A DNA stretch of 64,000 bases from Todiramphus chloris collaris (GCA_025345505.1 JANVCC010000120.1:927814-991813); one strand, 5' to 3'; shown: positions 11,640 through 24,398, counted from the stretch's first letter. Program-made: numbers and translations. The notes: generated by a model from the letters alone, not told the origin.

Positions 11640-12440
11640 CCAATCCTGTTAAATTATTTTCCAAATGACATGATTTCCCTGGTGCACATAAATGATCAAT
11701 TTCATGTTTTATTCCTAGTGCTATTTTAGAGAAAAAAAAAAAAATCTCATTAAACTCTGTTGATTAGAGAAAAGGGGCTGTCATCACTGGGCGGACAAAT
11801 GGTGTGAGGGCACTCCGCTCCTTCCCTGAATGCACAGGCACCTGCAGGAGAGGCCTTCAAAGACCTGAAGGTTATTTGCCCATATTACAAATGAGGTGAA
11901 GGTTAAAAAAGGTGATTAAAAGCATCTGGAAACAAAAATGTGACAGAGTCTTGCAGTAACCTCCAAGCAGCTTGATTTATGACAGGCCGGTCCCACCCGT
12001 AACAAGATTATAGCTTCTCCACATCAGCCATTGTGATAAATACCAATTACCTACTTGAGTATTGCCATTCAAATTTGCCTAAGTAAGGAGCAGGATCATA
12101 CATCTATGTTGATTACATATCAATGATGCGGTGGAAGCCTTTGCAACTTTTAGATCTGCTTAAGATATGCCGCCCTGATTTAGACAGCGATTTGCATACA
12201 ATTTACCCATAAAGCTTTACTTTGAAAAGTATAATTACTTTTTTAATATTCTTCCTTCTGATTTGAATGTTAGAGAGGCCATATAATGAATTACTGCACT
12301 AATGAAGACAAACATGCTCTCGGGGTGTACAATGGGAGCATTGTTAAATAAACTTCCTGCATGCAATGCATTTGTTGTGGTTAATCTTTAAATGGAGGCT
12401 CCTATTAATACCAGCACTTTTCTTCCCATAATTATTTTCA
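11640..12440. promoter_or_regulatory. AT-rich candidate developmental enhancer (CNE-like)
   Basis: Some 800 bp of AT-rich, complex, repeat-free sequence between GC-rich flanks. It carries a perfect POU octamer (ATTTGCAT, 12190-12197), homeodomain cores TAATTA at 12232-12237 and 12429-12434, an AATTAC near 12048, and several GATAAAT/TGATTTAT words. This density of homeobox and POU words in a sharply bounded AT-rich island is typical of vertebrate conserved non-coding elements. Conservation and activity are inferred, not seen. Confidence 0.5.
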
Positions 12441-12929
12441 GAAGGATGTAACTCCCTGCCAGGGCTGCTCCAACGGTTCCACCTGCAGTAGCAGGCACTG
12501 CAGGGAGGCCGGAGGGCTCTGGTCCCGCTGGGTTGACCACGCAGAGCCTCTGGGCAAACCTTGACCTGGCATCCAGGCTCCAGAAGTCTCAGAGCAAAGC
12601 AGCCCCTGTGCCCTGCTTGGGATCCTGGCCAGGAGCAACCGCTGCCCGGAGCTTGCTGGGCTTCCTCACAGAGACAGGGAAGGCTTCCATCACACAGAGC
12701 GGGGACAGCACGAGTGGCGTCTGCATGGGACTTAAGCATCAGCAGAGTTCTGCTGCTCTGCCAGTGGATCCTTGGATCTCTTCCTCCTTTGACTTTCTTC
12801 CCTCTAATCTGAGGATTCTTCCCAAAAACTTGTGTCTATATGCAGCATCCCCAGGATTTCAGATGGTTAAAACCCTCTGGGATGCAAATATGGGCCAAGA
12901 GATTCTTGGTAGGGAAAGTAGTCAGACTG
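12441..12929. other. Unique intergenic DNA
   Basis: No gene or repeat recognised. Overlapping frames on both strands here are GC-driven. Confidence 0.55.
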
Positions 12930-13395
12930 GGAAAGAAAGCTAAACATATCCTGGGCTGCATCCAAAGCAGTGTGGGCAGCAGGGGAGGGGGGATCCTGCC
13001 CCTCTGCTCCCAGGGCTCTGGGGAGAGAGAGAGACCCCCCTGCAGTGCTGGGGCAGCTCGGGAGTGCTCAGCACAGCAGAGACAGGGACCTGGTGGAGCG
13101 GGGCCAGAGGAGCCCCAGCAATGCTGGGAGGGCTGGAACCCCTCTGCTGGGAGCCAGGCTGGGAGAGCTGGGGGGGTTCAGCCTGCAGAGAAGAAGGCTC
13201 TGGGGACACCTTCTGGGGGCCTTGCAGGACTTGAAGGGGCCTGGCAGAAAAATGGGGATGGACTTTTGAGCAGGGACAGGACAAGGAGTGATGGGTTTAA
13301 ACTAAAAGAGGGAGATTTAGATCAGAGAGAAGGAAGAGATTTTTTGACCCTGACGGTGGTCAGACCCTGGCCCAGGTTGCCCATCCTGGACCTGG
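12930..13395 (+). mobile_element. CR1 LINE fragment, plus strand
   Basis: The sequence follows the CR1 ORF2 tail and 3' region in order: 'cctgggctgcatcc', a decayed 'gacctggtggagcggggccagag', 'ggttcagcctgcagagaagaagg', the 'gatgggtttaaact' block and the 'cccaggttgcccatcctgga' block. The terminal octamers are missing, so both ends are incomplete. Many small differences from the other copies indicate an older insertion than the pair at 10284 and 18445. Confidence 0.85.
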
Positions 13396-14879
13396 TCCTG
13401 AGCCTGTCATCCTCTGAGGCCTTGGGCTGGTTGTTTAACCCCTCTGCATTTGTGCCTTCATCACCAACCTCATCAAAGGGCTAAGCATTAGGGGCTCCAT
13501 GTAGGATTGTTCCTCCCTATGGAGTAGGAAGGGAGAAGGATTTGGGATGCAGGTTCGTTCACCTTGCAGACCAGTTTCTACACACGGTCCCGTAGCCGTG
13601 GCTCATCCTGTGGCCTCATACACACGAGCACACCCAGTGCACCCATGCACAGAGCTGGGTGCTGCCTCCATCACCCACCATGGACGGGGTTGGCCAAATA
13701 CTGCTGGCACAGCCACTCAGCTTGCGGGAATGAGGGAGCTCCAAGGGAGGAGCAGGTCCCAGAACTCTGTTTGGCAGAAGGACGAGGGGAGATGGGCTGT
13801 GCCGTCCGGCAGGGCTGGGGGGGCACGGCTGCCAGCTGACCCGCTAATACCCTCTCCTCGTCTCGCCAAATGTTAATGCTGGTGCTCGACAGGATTACTT
13901 ACAGAGCCTCAGCCAGTGCCTGGGAGAGACTCCACATCAAAAGGCTCTTTCCCAGCTGAGTGATTTCCCAGCTGGCTGCCAGCAGCTCCCTGCTTTCGGC
14001 TCTGGAGGACCTCTTGGTCCCGCCCTGGAGATGCACTCACCCCGAAGGGCTTGGGGGAGCTGAGGGAGGGAGGGTCAGGGTGCCAGACAGAGACTTTTTA
14101 AACTCAGTTTGAGGGAGGGGAGACACTTAGAACAACTGCTCCTGTGTCCTGGCACAGGACCCCATTGCACCCATGCCTGGCCCTTCTGACCCAGAGGAGC
14201 TCCTCAAGGCACTTAGGCCTGGAGACTCATGGAGATGCCACCTCTCTGGCCAATGTATGCAAGTGGCTTTCTATCCATGCTTCAAAGGCAAAGCATGATC
14301 TTTCACCTGAGCCCACCTGGTCTCCAGCCAGTGCCCCTTGGTTTATCTCCCTCATCCAGGGTGACCCCCCGTACCCAAGATCCTGCTGGGATGTTGTCCA
14401 CACACATGTAAATTCTTCTTCTTTCTGATTGCTTCTGGTTCCTTCCTTCCTCTTTTCATTTTCCTAGAAGCTCTGAGTGTCCTGCCCTCTCTTTACCACT
14501 GCTCCTCATGCATGCTGCTTCCTGGGGAAAGCTTCTGCCCCTCTCTCTGAGCTCCTGCTTTGTATGGACGCTTCCTAGGGGCACAGGTGTCTCTGGTCTG
14601 CAGTAGGTCTGTGCCAGTGGTTCTCCAGCTTTCTCCACTTGTGGGCCTCCCATACAGTGACAGTCAACCCTCAGTATCCACTCGGGACCATTGGATGCAG
14701 CCACACACCCCCAGGCTCGATGAAGCCTGATTCACTGTACCTCAGTTGATGGGTTTGTTTGTCCCAGCACTTCTCTGTCCAGGCCATTACCCTGCTCTTG
14801 CTTGTCCTGGGAGCTGATGCACTTCTTCACAGCCTCCAGACCCTCCCACTGCCCTGCTGCCAGGACTGGCCCCAGGCTC
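13396..14879. other. Unique intergenic DNA
   Basis: No gene or RNA recognised. The right part (about 14600-14880) may be further decayed LINE sequence continuing from 14880, but I could not anchor it to a motif. Confidence 0.45.
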
Positions 14880-15110
14880 CAGTCTCAGCCCACAGCCCTG
14901 CTCTGGGGGTACTGCTTTGCACCTGAGGCCATTGAAACATATTCTGTTGGAATGGGCCCAGTGAGGGCAGAGATCCAGCTCTGTGTGACTGCCTCACTAT
15001 TCACCACTCTGCCGATCTTTATATCATTGACACATTTTGTCTGGAGAAATTTGGTATTTACTGCCAAGTTATTGACGGGACAGTGAACCCCAGCTGGCCA
15101 AACACCCACA
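14880..15110 (-). mobile_element. Very old CR1-like LINE, RT active-site remnant
   Basis: The minus strand reads NNLAVNTKFLQTK and then VNDIKIGRVVNSE. These align with the CR1/L3-type reverse transcriptase block NDL...FADDTKIGGVVNSE; the catalytic FADD has decayed to CVND. Only this short block is recognisable. It belongs to an older layer than the CR1 3' end inserted next to it at 15153. Confidence 0.65.
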
Positions 15111-15152
15111 TGCCCTCAGCACTAAGATGATGTCGCCAACCTGGGATCGTTT

Positions 15153-15290
15153 CATAGAATCACAGAATCATAGAATCATAGAATCGTCTGGTTGGAAGAG
15201 ACCTTTAAGGTCATCGAGTCCAACTGTTCACCCTGCACTGCCAGGGTCCCTAAACCATGTCCCTCAGCACCACATCCACACGTTTCCCAG
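15153..15290 (-). mobile_element. CR1 LINE 3' end, minus strand
   Basis: The plus strand begins with four copies of the CR1 terminal octamer (catagaat / cacagaat type). The conserved 'gttggaagagacctttaagg' block and the 'gagtccaac...ccctaaaccatgtccctcagcaccac' 3' UTR follow. Similarity fades near 15290, so only the last 140 bp or so survives. The subfamily differs from the copies at 10284 and 18445. Confidence 0.92.
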
Positions 15291-16259
15291 CTAGTGCCGT
15301 TTCCTAGCTAGTTTCCTGGCTCTTGTGGTGATCTCCACACTGACCTTCAGAATGTCACTTAGCTGTGTGTCTGCAAAGGTATTTAAACACAAAGCTCCAC
15401 ATCAGTGACAGTCAGCGCTAAGCTTTTTATGCGCCTGAGTTCCTGGCTTCATGTGTGTCCTGGGCGCTGCAGCAAAGTCCACTGGGAAGCACCAGTAACT
15501 CCACAGAAGCAGCTTAAGAGCCATCAGATCCCATCTTTTCTCCTCCCAGGTGACGCACAGGACTCTCCAAACACTTTGGTCTCTGCTCCTGAAAGGAAGA
15601 ATGGGGCCAGTTCCTGCCTCAAAGGAGCTGCGAGGAGAGCCCTGTAAAAGGGGGTGTGGGGAGGGGAGGTGGGCAGTGTGATGGGGACCAGCAGCATCCC
15701 ACAGTTGCCACTGTGTGAGTTACAGCAGTCACTGCCTGTATGTCCGTGCTCACAGCCATCTCTGCACCGTGGGAGAGCACTTCCTGAACCTGAGTTCCCC
15801 AAGATACTGTCTTTCCCCAGCTCATTTCAACCCGTGTTCCATGTGGGGTCTTTCTAAGAGGCCCTCCGAGGTAGCAGGAGGCTACCTGAGGAGCTCACCC
15901 GCCCACTGCAAAGCCACGCTGACATTCACCCCGGACAAGACCTACACTGTCATATGCTCCAGCACAACTCTTCCCCCATCTCTGGAGCTGTGCTCAGAGC
16001 CCCACCAGCAGCTCCCAGTGCCGCAGCATCCTGCAGCAGTGGCAGGGAGAGCGGCTGCGTGCGGAGGGTATCTGACCCCGCAGCAGCCTCTGCCTGCGCG
16101 GGCGACCAGCCCGCCCGAGCGCAGGGCTGGTTAATGAGATGGGAAAGCATCAGCCCTGGGATTGCACAGCCCTTCCCAGTCCTGCCAGAGGAGAGGAGGG
16201 GCAGAGGAGGAGCAGGCCAGATAATGACCTTGCCCAGCTTGTTAACCTTCATCTCTCCC
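15291..16259. other. Unique GC-rich intergenic DNA
   Basis: No gene or repeat recognised. Confidence 0.55.
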
Positions 16260-16335
16260 TGCAACGTACTTGGCAGCTTGACACTTTTGTAATTAAAGTG
16301 TAGTGTTGTTTAACAATTAATAGGGCTGAAGGAAG
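16260..16335. promoter_or_regulatory. Short AT-rich island with homeodomain words
   Basis: A 75-bp AT-rich segment carrying GTAATTAAAGTG and AACAATTAATAG, both homeodomain-type words, inside GC-rich DNA. It could be the core of a small enhancer. Support is compositional only. Confidence 0.2.
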
Positions 16336-18444
16336 TGCTTTCCAGCACAGACTTACGGGGAGCTGCAGAAACTGTCCAAGGCTTGTTGAAGCGAGAGCTG
16401 TCCTTGAGGAGAGACAGGTCATGCCACCCCCTGACCTGCACTCCCTGTCAGCTCCTCCTCCGTCACCAGTAGCTGTGGGCACTTGGTTGGAAGGGTTGGA
16501 GCCCAGCAGGGCAGCAGGAGTCTCTCCAGCCTCCACAAAATGTGCATCCTGCTCATGACTCTGCTGGACTGCTGGCATCTGGTGTGGATCATGCAGCTCC
16601 AGTCTGCCGTGGAGAGACACAAGCTGAAATCACATGCACTCCAAGAGGAGACGATGTCCAAATATTTCCCAGTGTGGGGACCGAGCAGCTGAGCACGCAC
16701 CACATTCCCCATCCCTGCTGCCTCACGATCCAGGTATGAGGGATGTTTGAGGAACGTGTTGCCTGTAAGAGGAGCTTGGGTCACAGCTCATGGCTGTGAG
16801 ATCAGACCAGATGCTCCTGCACTTGCTCCTGGCCATGTGCTGAGTGGTCTTTGGAGCAAAGATCTTCAGAGACCTGCAGACCCATGTCTGCCCCAGGTAC
16901 CTGGTGGAGAGGCAATACCTCCAGCAGTTTATTACGGTCTGTGCTACATTCCTGTGCTACTCGTTTCAGGACAGCCCTGACCACAGGATTTGTCTGACCA
17001 AGAACGGGTGTCTGCAGTTTGAATGCCTCCACAGGAATTGGTCACCCTGGGGGACTTGTCCTGAACCTGTCAGAGCCCAGATATCCTGAGCATGTTGGCA
17101 TCTACTCTGGGAGTTGAAGAATTGCAGAGGGCATGTGCATCACTGGGGGATGATGGACTCTGCTGGGGGGACCGAGAAGCTGACCCTGATAGAGATGCCA
17201 GTGGACAAAAACCCACCTTCAGCCAGACAGATCCTTCCTGTAGACCTCGCGGGCTGTTCCTAGAAGAGACCTCTTGAGTGGGATGATATCCCAGTGCCCA
17301 GGGGTCTGCATCAGGAATGAGCCTTTGCTGTCACATCTGAGCAAGGAGAGCTGGGGAAGCTGGCCCCCTGCATTGTTTTATGGAGGGCAGAGGCAAGTGC
17401 ATGTGACAATGGTCCAACAGACCTCATGCCTTGCTCCTGAGCAAGCAGGACAGCACCAGGCCTGGGCTGCTTTCCACCCATGGTTCGTGATACATTTGGA
17501 GTGCTGCTGATCCATGCAGCGAGCCTGATGGAGCAGGTTCAGTGAGGGTTAACCGGCGAATCAGCCAGGCAGCTGCCAAGGCACTATAGATTTGGGAGCA
17601 GTAACTCTTCGGCTGGAGAGTGAAAAGGGGACAGCTAATGAGGCTCATGAGATCTGTTAATACTTAACCTAATGCAATACCTACCAGCCCTGCCGATAAA
17701 TTAGAGACGAGCCCCAGCACGTGCTCCGTTGGCCACCCAGTCTGCCAGCAAAACCCCAGCATCTGTGGGGATACTTCCCTCTCACCATCACGGGGGCCGA
17801 CCTTCCCTCCCCCACTCTCCTTTCCCAGGAGCCTTATGAAGACCAGCATTTCCAGACCCCTGCTGCTGGGACAAAATGCTTCAGAGATGTCTGGAGGGCA
17901 ACCAGAAACAGCAGCTTGGAGGGATTATGGGCTCAGCCCTACAAGGGTCACAAGCCTGTGGAAGTTCAGCCTAATGGTCTGAGGGTGGGGAGCATGAGGG
18001 GGTGCAATTTGACATTCAGGTTTTTAAAACCTCTCTCGGAAAATGTAGCTTTGGTTTAATCAGCACTGATTAGCCTCCGCTGCCGGAGCGGGGAGAGGTG
18101 CCTGTCCACAGCCCTGCACACGCCGAGGGCTTGATTTCCAGCACTTGCTCTGATTTTCGAGCTCCTCAGAGACAGCACCACAATTCATTTCTCATGCAAA
18201 AATCATGACCAAACAGCAGTGTCAGAGCCCTCCTGGCGGGACCACGTTACAAAGTGGTGGGTAAAGAGATTCCTCCTACAATGAGAAATACCGAGAGTGC
18301 TCCTGCCTGGGAGGCACAGGACATTTCATCTGGAAAGCCAGCCCCCGGTCCAAACTTTTCTAACGTTTCTGTAACAGCAGAAAATAAACTGAGCATGTTA
18401 AACCACACTAGTGAGCCTTCAGTGAAGGAAAGGGGGCATAAAGA
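16336..18444. other. Unique intergenic DNA
   Basis: No gene recognised. Two short AT-richer stretches (about 17630-17705 and 18005-18070) contain words such as CTGTTAATACTTAA and GGTTTAATCAG and might be regulatory, but nothing stronger can be said. Confidence 0.5.
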
Positions 18445-19022
18445 AAAGTGTGTCCAGCAGGTCAAGGGAGGATCTCCTCCCCCTCAGCTCTGCCCTGGTG
18501 TATTGTGTACACCTGGAGTATTGTGTCCAGTTTTGGGCTCCCCAATTCAAGAGAGACAGGGATCTACTGGAGAGAGTCCAATGGAGGCTACAAGGATGCT
18601 GAAGGGACTGGAACTTCTCTCGTATGAGAAAAGGCTGAGAGCCCTGGGGCTGTTCAGCCTGGAGAAGAGAAGCCTGAGAGGGGATCTTATTAATGTCTAT
18701 AAATATCTGAGGGGTGGGTGTCAAGTAGAAGGGGCCAGGCTCTTTTCAGTGGTGCCCTGGGATAGGATGAGACTTAATGGTCACAAACTGAAAGAGAAGA
18801 AGTTCCACCTCAACATGAGGAAAAACTTCTTTGCTGTGAGGGTGCCAGAGCCTGTGCCAGGCTGCCCAGAGAGGCTGTGGAGTCTCCTTCTCTGGAGCCT
18901 TTCCAGCCCCCCTGGCTCTGTTCCTGTGTGGGCTGCCCTGGGTGACCCTGCTCTGGCAGGGGGGTTGGACTCCATCATCTCCAGAGCTCCCTTCCAACCC
19001 CACCATTCTGTGATTCTGTGAA
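18445..19022 (+). mobile_element. CR1 LINE, 5'-truncated, plus strand
   Basis: This is a continuous CR1 3' portion. It includes the ORF2 tail ('cacctggagtattgtgtcc', 'gagagacagggatctactgg', 'ggctgttcagcctggagaag', 'cctcaacatgaggaaaaact'), the 3' UTR and the terminal octamers ending 'tgtgattctgtg' at 19020. Its last 300 bp are nearly identical to the reverse complement of 10295-10600, so the two copies belong to one subfamily of similar age. The ORF2 frame is partly readable (255 codons open at 18254-19021), but there is no start or catalytic domain. Confidence 0.95.
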
Positions 19023-22000
19023 AGGAAGACAATTATCTGCCAACCTGTTGTGGACACATTTTTGGCCTCCTGGTCTGATGTGCAGGTAGGGCTGGGGAGA
19101 GCTCAGTCTTTATTTGTTAGCATTGTCACCACAACAGACAACATTCTTACAGAAGGGCAACTAAAAACCGGTCCTAGGAAATGTCAGAGCTTCAAACATA
19201 CCTGTGTCGGGTGCTTGAGGCTGAGTAAAGATGGCACAGCTGGATTCCTGGTCAGATGTGGTACCACCTTGGCAAGATATGAACGGTTCCCTGCTTAGGA
19301 CCTGGTTGTGTCTGCTTCTTGCCATGTGTTTGCATCTGACATGTTCTCTGTTCTTATTCTTGTTCATGGTGCTTATGAAACAAGTTGGGATCAGTTGGTG
19401 TGACCCAAAAACCTCACAGGCTGGATCTGGGATCTGATCTAGACACCTTCAGACATCTGAGGAGGTGGGTCCTGTGAGGTTCAGTGAGGTTCTCTGAAAT
19501 TTGGTGTGATCAGGGATGAGTGAAAAATCACATACTGGATCAGCAAAAACACCACTTAATCCATGTCCTTTAAATGAAAGGTAGCATTTCAGAATGATGT
19601 CAGATTTAATGACCTGAACATTTCCATTGGTTTTATCTCCTCCTTCAACAAAAAGACAAAAGGCTTAAGAAGCAAAAGAAGACAAGAAAATAGAAAGGGA
19701 AAGACAAAACCCCAGGTCTGGAAGCTTCTGCTTTTGGGGAGGAGCACCAAGACATCTGGAATAAACTAGAAAAATCTACAAATGGCATGTTTCTCGTAGC
19801 CCTCACCTTATCACTCCAGTGCTCCCCAGGGCAGCACCTGCCCTTGCTGGCACCTGATGGCTGGGGTTTTACTGGGTTCTGCCATTTGTACTTCCCTTCC
19901 AACCCAGTTGACTCTTCAACACCTGGGTGTGAATCTGAACTGATACACCGGGAAGGAATTATTGAGCTGAGCCTTTGAAATCGTGGATGTTCATCTGCTG
20001 TCCTCAATGCCTCTAGAGATCCACAGTGAGCAAACTCTGAGAGAAAATTACATTTCTGCTTGATGTGTTGCCAGTCATCACCATTTCACAGAATTTGAGT
20101 CATGTTCCTCTAACAAGAAGCAATTTTCTCTGTCGAATCCAGCGGGTCTGTGCTAACCTTGGATCAAAGATGCTCTGGGACTTTGCGGGTTCCCCTGTTT
20201 TTAATACGCTCCCTTCCTGACTTTGGCTACAGAGGTCACATGTGGGCAGTGGACAGGTGAGGGGTGTCTCTGCTGCCCATGATCCTGCCAGGTCAGGGTG
20301 GGACAGCACAGACTGTCTGATCCCAGACAGAGCACATCTCTGCATGATGTCGAGCAGTTTCAGTGCCACAAGGTCAGTTGGAAACATGAAGCCCTGGCAT
20401 TTCTTTCACCTAGTACGTTTGTACAATTGTCCCTACTTGGTCTTTGCTGAACCTAGCAGACATTTTGTAGGGAGCATTTTCTTTGAAATGATCTAATTTT
20501 GTTTTGGGACGTTGTCATGATACATACCCCTCTGTCTGCCATTCCACCCTGCCAGTGTCTTCAGGGACTCTTGGAAGTCCAGTGCTGTAGCTGCTCTCCA
20601 CTAGGCCCTGGTTTGCATCCAGTCAGCGTTTTTTGCCTATCGTGACTACTGTGTGCTGCTGAACAGGTGCTCTGGGCAGTGATTTGGGTGCTAGCTTCCA
20701 AACAAGGAAAACAGAGAATTGGCCTCCCCCCAGAATCATAAGACTGGCTCAAATATCAGATTTGAAAAAAAAAAAAGAAAAAAAATATTCTGGAGTGCAT
20801 TCTGCCTTCTTGGGATGCTTTCATCATCCCATTTGCAAGCAGTCTCTCCCATCATGTGCCCTAGAAACTTGCACATTTGGAAGAGAGTCAAGACTGCTTT
20901 GCTCACATGATGCCAGGACTGGAGGCTATGTGAATATAGCATCAAACATCACAAGATGTACATTGAGATCATGAGATCTGGTCAGTCTGCAACGACTTAG
21001 GGCTTATCTTTGTCTTCCCTGACCTTTGACTATCAGCAGAGCATCCCCATGGGATGGCCTCTGCCTCCCACCAGCTCACTGCCTTGAGCTTCCTCTGGCT
21101 CCTTGGAGGAGCACACAGGAGGAGAATGGCCATGGGCAAGACCCTGTGACTTTGAGCTACCAGGGATGGGTGATCCTTGCTAATCTTCCAGACGCAAGGT
21201 GACTCGAGTTTCACTTCATAGTTGTCAGGCACCAACCCTCCTCCTGGGACTGGAGTGGCTCCTGTCCTGGCAGGGAGGCAGGTCCAACCAGGCTCAAGGG
21301 AAACTGGCTGAAAGAGCGAGGGACCGTGACCGAGGGCCTGCCAGAACATTTCCATGGTGGTTTTCTATCTGTGACAAGTCAGAAAGCAAAGTAAAAAGAA
21401 GGCAAGCGTCAGCCAACCCACTTAACTGCAGTTTTCTTCCATCAGGATCTATTTAGTTTTATTCAGCCTGACATTGCTCAGAAAGAAGAAGAAATTCTGG
21501 GAGCCTAAAGCCAGAGGGAGACCACACAGTGTGTGCTGGCCGTACTGGGGGAGCTCGTCTCCCTTATTGCTTCTGACACCAGGCAAGAGGAGCCAGGGTC
21601 TGTGGCTGTGGGTGTGAGGAGGATTTCCAGGGATGGAGGAAGCTTCCCCCCCACATGCTGGCTGCGCACACATCAGGAGCCCAGTTTCACTGACCTGCAG
21701 CTGCAGCTCCCCAGAGTCCCTTGGGGTCCACCCTGCCCCAGGCCCCAAACCCCTGGGTCTCCATCACTGGTGTGGCTTTGGGCACAGCCTGGCCCCAAGG
21801 TGCTCCAGCTGTGAAGCAGGGAGGATGAGGTTACGGCGGTGCACTGAAAATCACAGCTGGATGGTGTGAGCAGAAGCACATCTATATCACTGCTTTCCAG
21901 GAAAGTCCCTTTTCAGCTCGAATTGAGAGGATTTGACAGTCTGTAACACAGAGAAGGGGAAAGAGCAGAACTACTGGGACCCACCATTTCTTACAGTAAA

Positions 22001-23214
22001 CCCCCTTACTGTGGGATATGTCATACACCAATGCACGGGGGGTATAATGGGATATGGGGCAGGGGGCTCAGGAAAGGGTAGCACCAAAGAATGCCAGGCC
22101 ATGTGAGGTAGACAATTCCCAGCACTGTGGCCACCACTACACAGGGGTTGCAATGTTCCCATCAGATGCCCGCATTTTGGGTACAGCTTCTGCCACGGCT
22201 GACAGAAAGTCACCGAAGGACGCAGCCCTGAGACAGGAGAAGGTGCCTAACAGGGTGGAGAAGTGATAGCACTGCCAAAATGATGTTGTGGAGTGCATAT
22301 GTCAGTCTGGGGCTCCAGAGTAATGATGACAGTCCCTCAGCCATTCTGCCCCACTACCAGCCACTTCTGATCATGCTCCAGCCAAGGGTTAAGAAGACAC
22401 CACACAGGAGTCACACTGCATAGTGCAAGGACCTCCCTGTTTGCCTTGGTCCAGAGCAACAAGCAGCAGGAAGCTCAGCCTGTTCTTTGAAGACAGATGT
22501 GTGCACTGCTGATTCCAAGCTATCCCAGACAGGACAGTCCTGGGGGAGATCATCACACCTCTGGCAGCAGCACAGATCTGTACTGTAAATGTCTTTCCCA
22601 GCTCATGTTCTTCAAGTATTCCCATCCTCAGACAGGTGAACTCTGCATCTGTCTCACACTGCACCTTCTGAAAGGGGCACAGATGACCCTGACCTTGAGT
22701 TGACCAACTCCAAGAGCTGGCAGAGCCCCTGCACCTGTCCATATGGGCTGTTCAGAGATCCTGCCCTGCCAGCTGCACAGACCCCATGTCCCCAGCTCTC
22801 CTCACTGAGCAGTTTTGCAACAGCAGCATCACCCCCAAACGATTTTGCATTGTCATCTTGCAGCCCCTGCCACCCAAAATGCTGCTGCATCCATCACGTG
22901 CCCAGCCGAAGCTCTCCCTGCACCACCTCTGTCTACTTCTGGTTTCCCTTTTATTAGCACATCAGTCCTGACTACTTATCCTGATTCCCAAAGCCAACCT
23001 GTCCTGCCCCTCGCTGTATTTTGCTGGAGGATTTTCTCTGTGTTGGTACCACACCGTGTGCAGAGGGCATCTTACCCACGCCGAGACCCCCTGCAGCAGC
23101 ACAGTGGCACAACCAGGTGCCCTGGTTCTCCATCTGCATATTGCATCAGTCAGGACACTATCTCCTTGTCTGTCCTGACCCAGGGACTAGCCACCCTTGG
23201 TCCAGGATGGAGCA
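19023..23214. other. Unique intergenic DNA
   Basis: Over 4 kb with no gene, RNA gene or confident repeat. A purine-rich A run lies at 20764-20787. Composition varies between moderately AT-rich (19500-19800, 20400-20500) and GC-rich. Confidence 0.5.
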
Positions 23215-23610
23215 GGACCAGGGAGGGCTCAGGGAAGAGCTGCAGGAATGAGTGGAGGTGTGCAAGGCCTGGCTGACTGGGAAAGACTGAGTGGCTCAGA
23301 CTGTTTAGTTTATCAAGGGAAGGTTAAGAGGCAACTTGATCATAGTCTATAAATACTTACGGAGGGAGGAGATTTCTGATAATGGAGGGTTTTTTAATCT
23401 AGAAGATAAAAAATGTAATGAGATTCAATGGCTGGAAGCTGAAGCTAGAAAAACCTAAATTGGAAATAAGATGCATCTTTTAAACAGGGAGTATAATTAA
23501 CCATTGGAGCAATTTGCTAAGAGATGTGGCGGATTCTTCATCATTTGTGGTCTTTAAATCAAGACTTTCAAAAAGAGATGTTCTCCCTCATCCAGAAGTC
23601 ACTGGGTTCA
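23215..23610 (+). mobile_element. Ancient CR1/L3-type LINE 3' fragment
   Basis: The order of blocks matches old reptile-bird CR1 (L3-like) 3' regions: 'aggttaagaggcaacttgat', 'catagtctataaatactta', 'atggctggaagctgaagct', 'tggaaataagatgcat', 'aattaaccattggagcaatt' and 'tttaaatcaagactttc'. The copy is AT-richer and more diverged than the young CR1s, and lacks a clear 3' tail. It probably predates the radiation of modern birds. Confidence 0.8.
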
Positions 23611-24255
23611 ACATTGCCATTGCTGGGGGTGAGGAACAGTTTCTTGTGCTGCAGGGGTCACTGGGGATGCTCTTGGTGCACTGTGGTGACCCCCAAGCTC
23701 CCTGTTGCTCTCTCAGGCTGGATTCTTCATCACCTCGGAGCCCACGTGCTGGAATTTGCACAGGGGCAACAAAATCCCAGTGAAGAATGAGAGCGTGGCC
23801 CCTCTGGGGAACTGGGGGAAGACACAGACAGGAACCAGATGTTGTGCACCCACCCTGCGACTCCCAGCTCATGGATAGGGGATGTGGATGAGACTGGGGG
23901 AACTCAAGGCACACATGGAGAGGATATGCAGAGTCGGGTGGCTCTCCCAGCCTGTCTTGTCCAACCTCTGTGGAGGATGTTCAGAGAAGAGGGTAGGGGG
24001 GGGAGATCTCCACACAGCCTTGACTCCCTGGCAGAAGGCTGTGCACATCCACCCACCTTGTCACCTGCCCCCTTCCCTGCAAGGCAGACCCACAGGCACC
24101 CCACGGGCTCCCCACCAGCACCCATGGGTACCCCTTGGGTTCCCCACGTGCTCGTGGTGGCTGCTGCTGAGAGCCTGGCAGGCACACGCTCCCTCTCTTG
24201 TGCTGTTATTTCCCTGCTTCTTTTTCCCTCCTGGTTTCTTTCTTGATATTTCTTC
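23611..24255. other. Unique intergenic DNA
   Basis: No gene or repeat recognised. Confidence 0.5.
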
Positions 24256-24266
24256 CTTGCTGCCCT

Positions 24267-24284
24267 AATTTTTTTTTTTTTTTC
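24267..24284. repeat. Poly-T run
   Basis: About 18 consecutive T on the plus strand within a T-rich stretch. No LINE or SINE body is attached to it that I can recognise. Confidence 0.8.
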
Positions 24285-24398
24285 ACCTATAATTTTCTCC
24301 ATTGACTTTAATTAAGCTCTCCCCAGGCTCACTCTGTAGGCAGGCTTCCCTGGGTCTAATTAGACTCTCATCATAAGTAATCTACATGGAAAGCAAAC

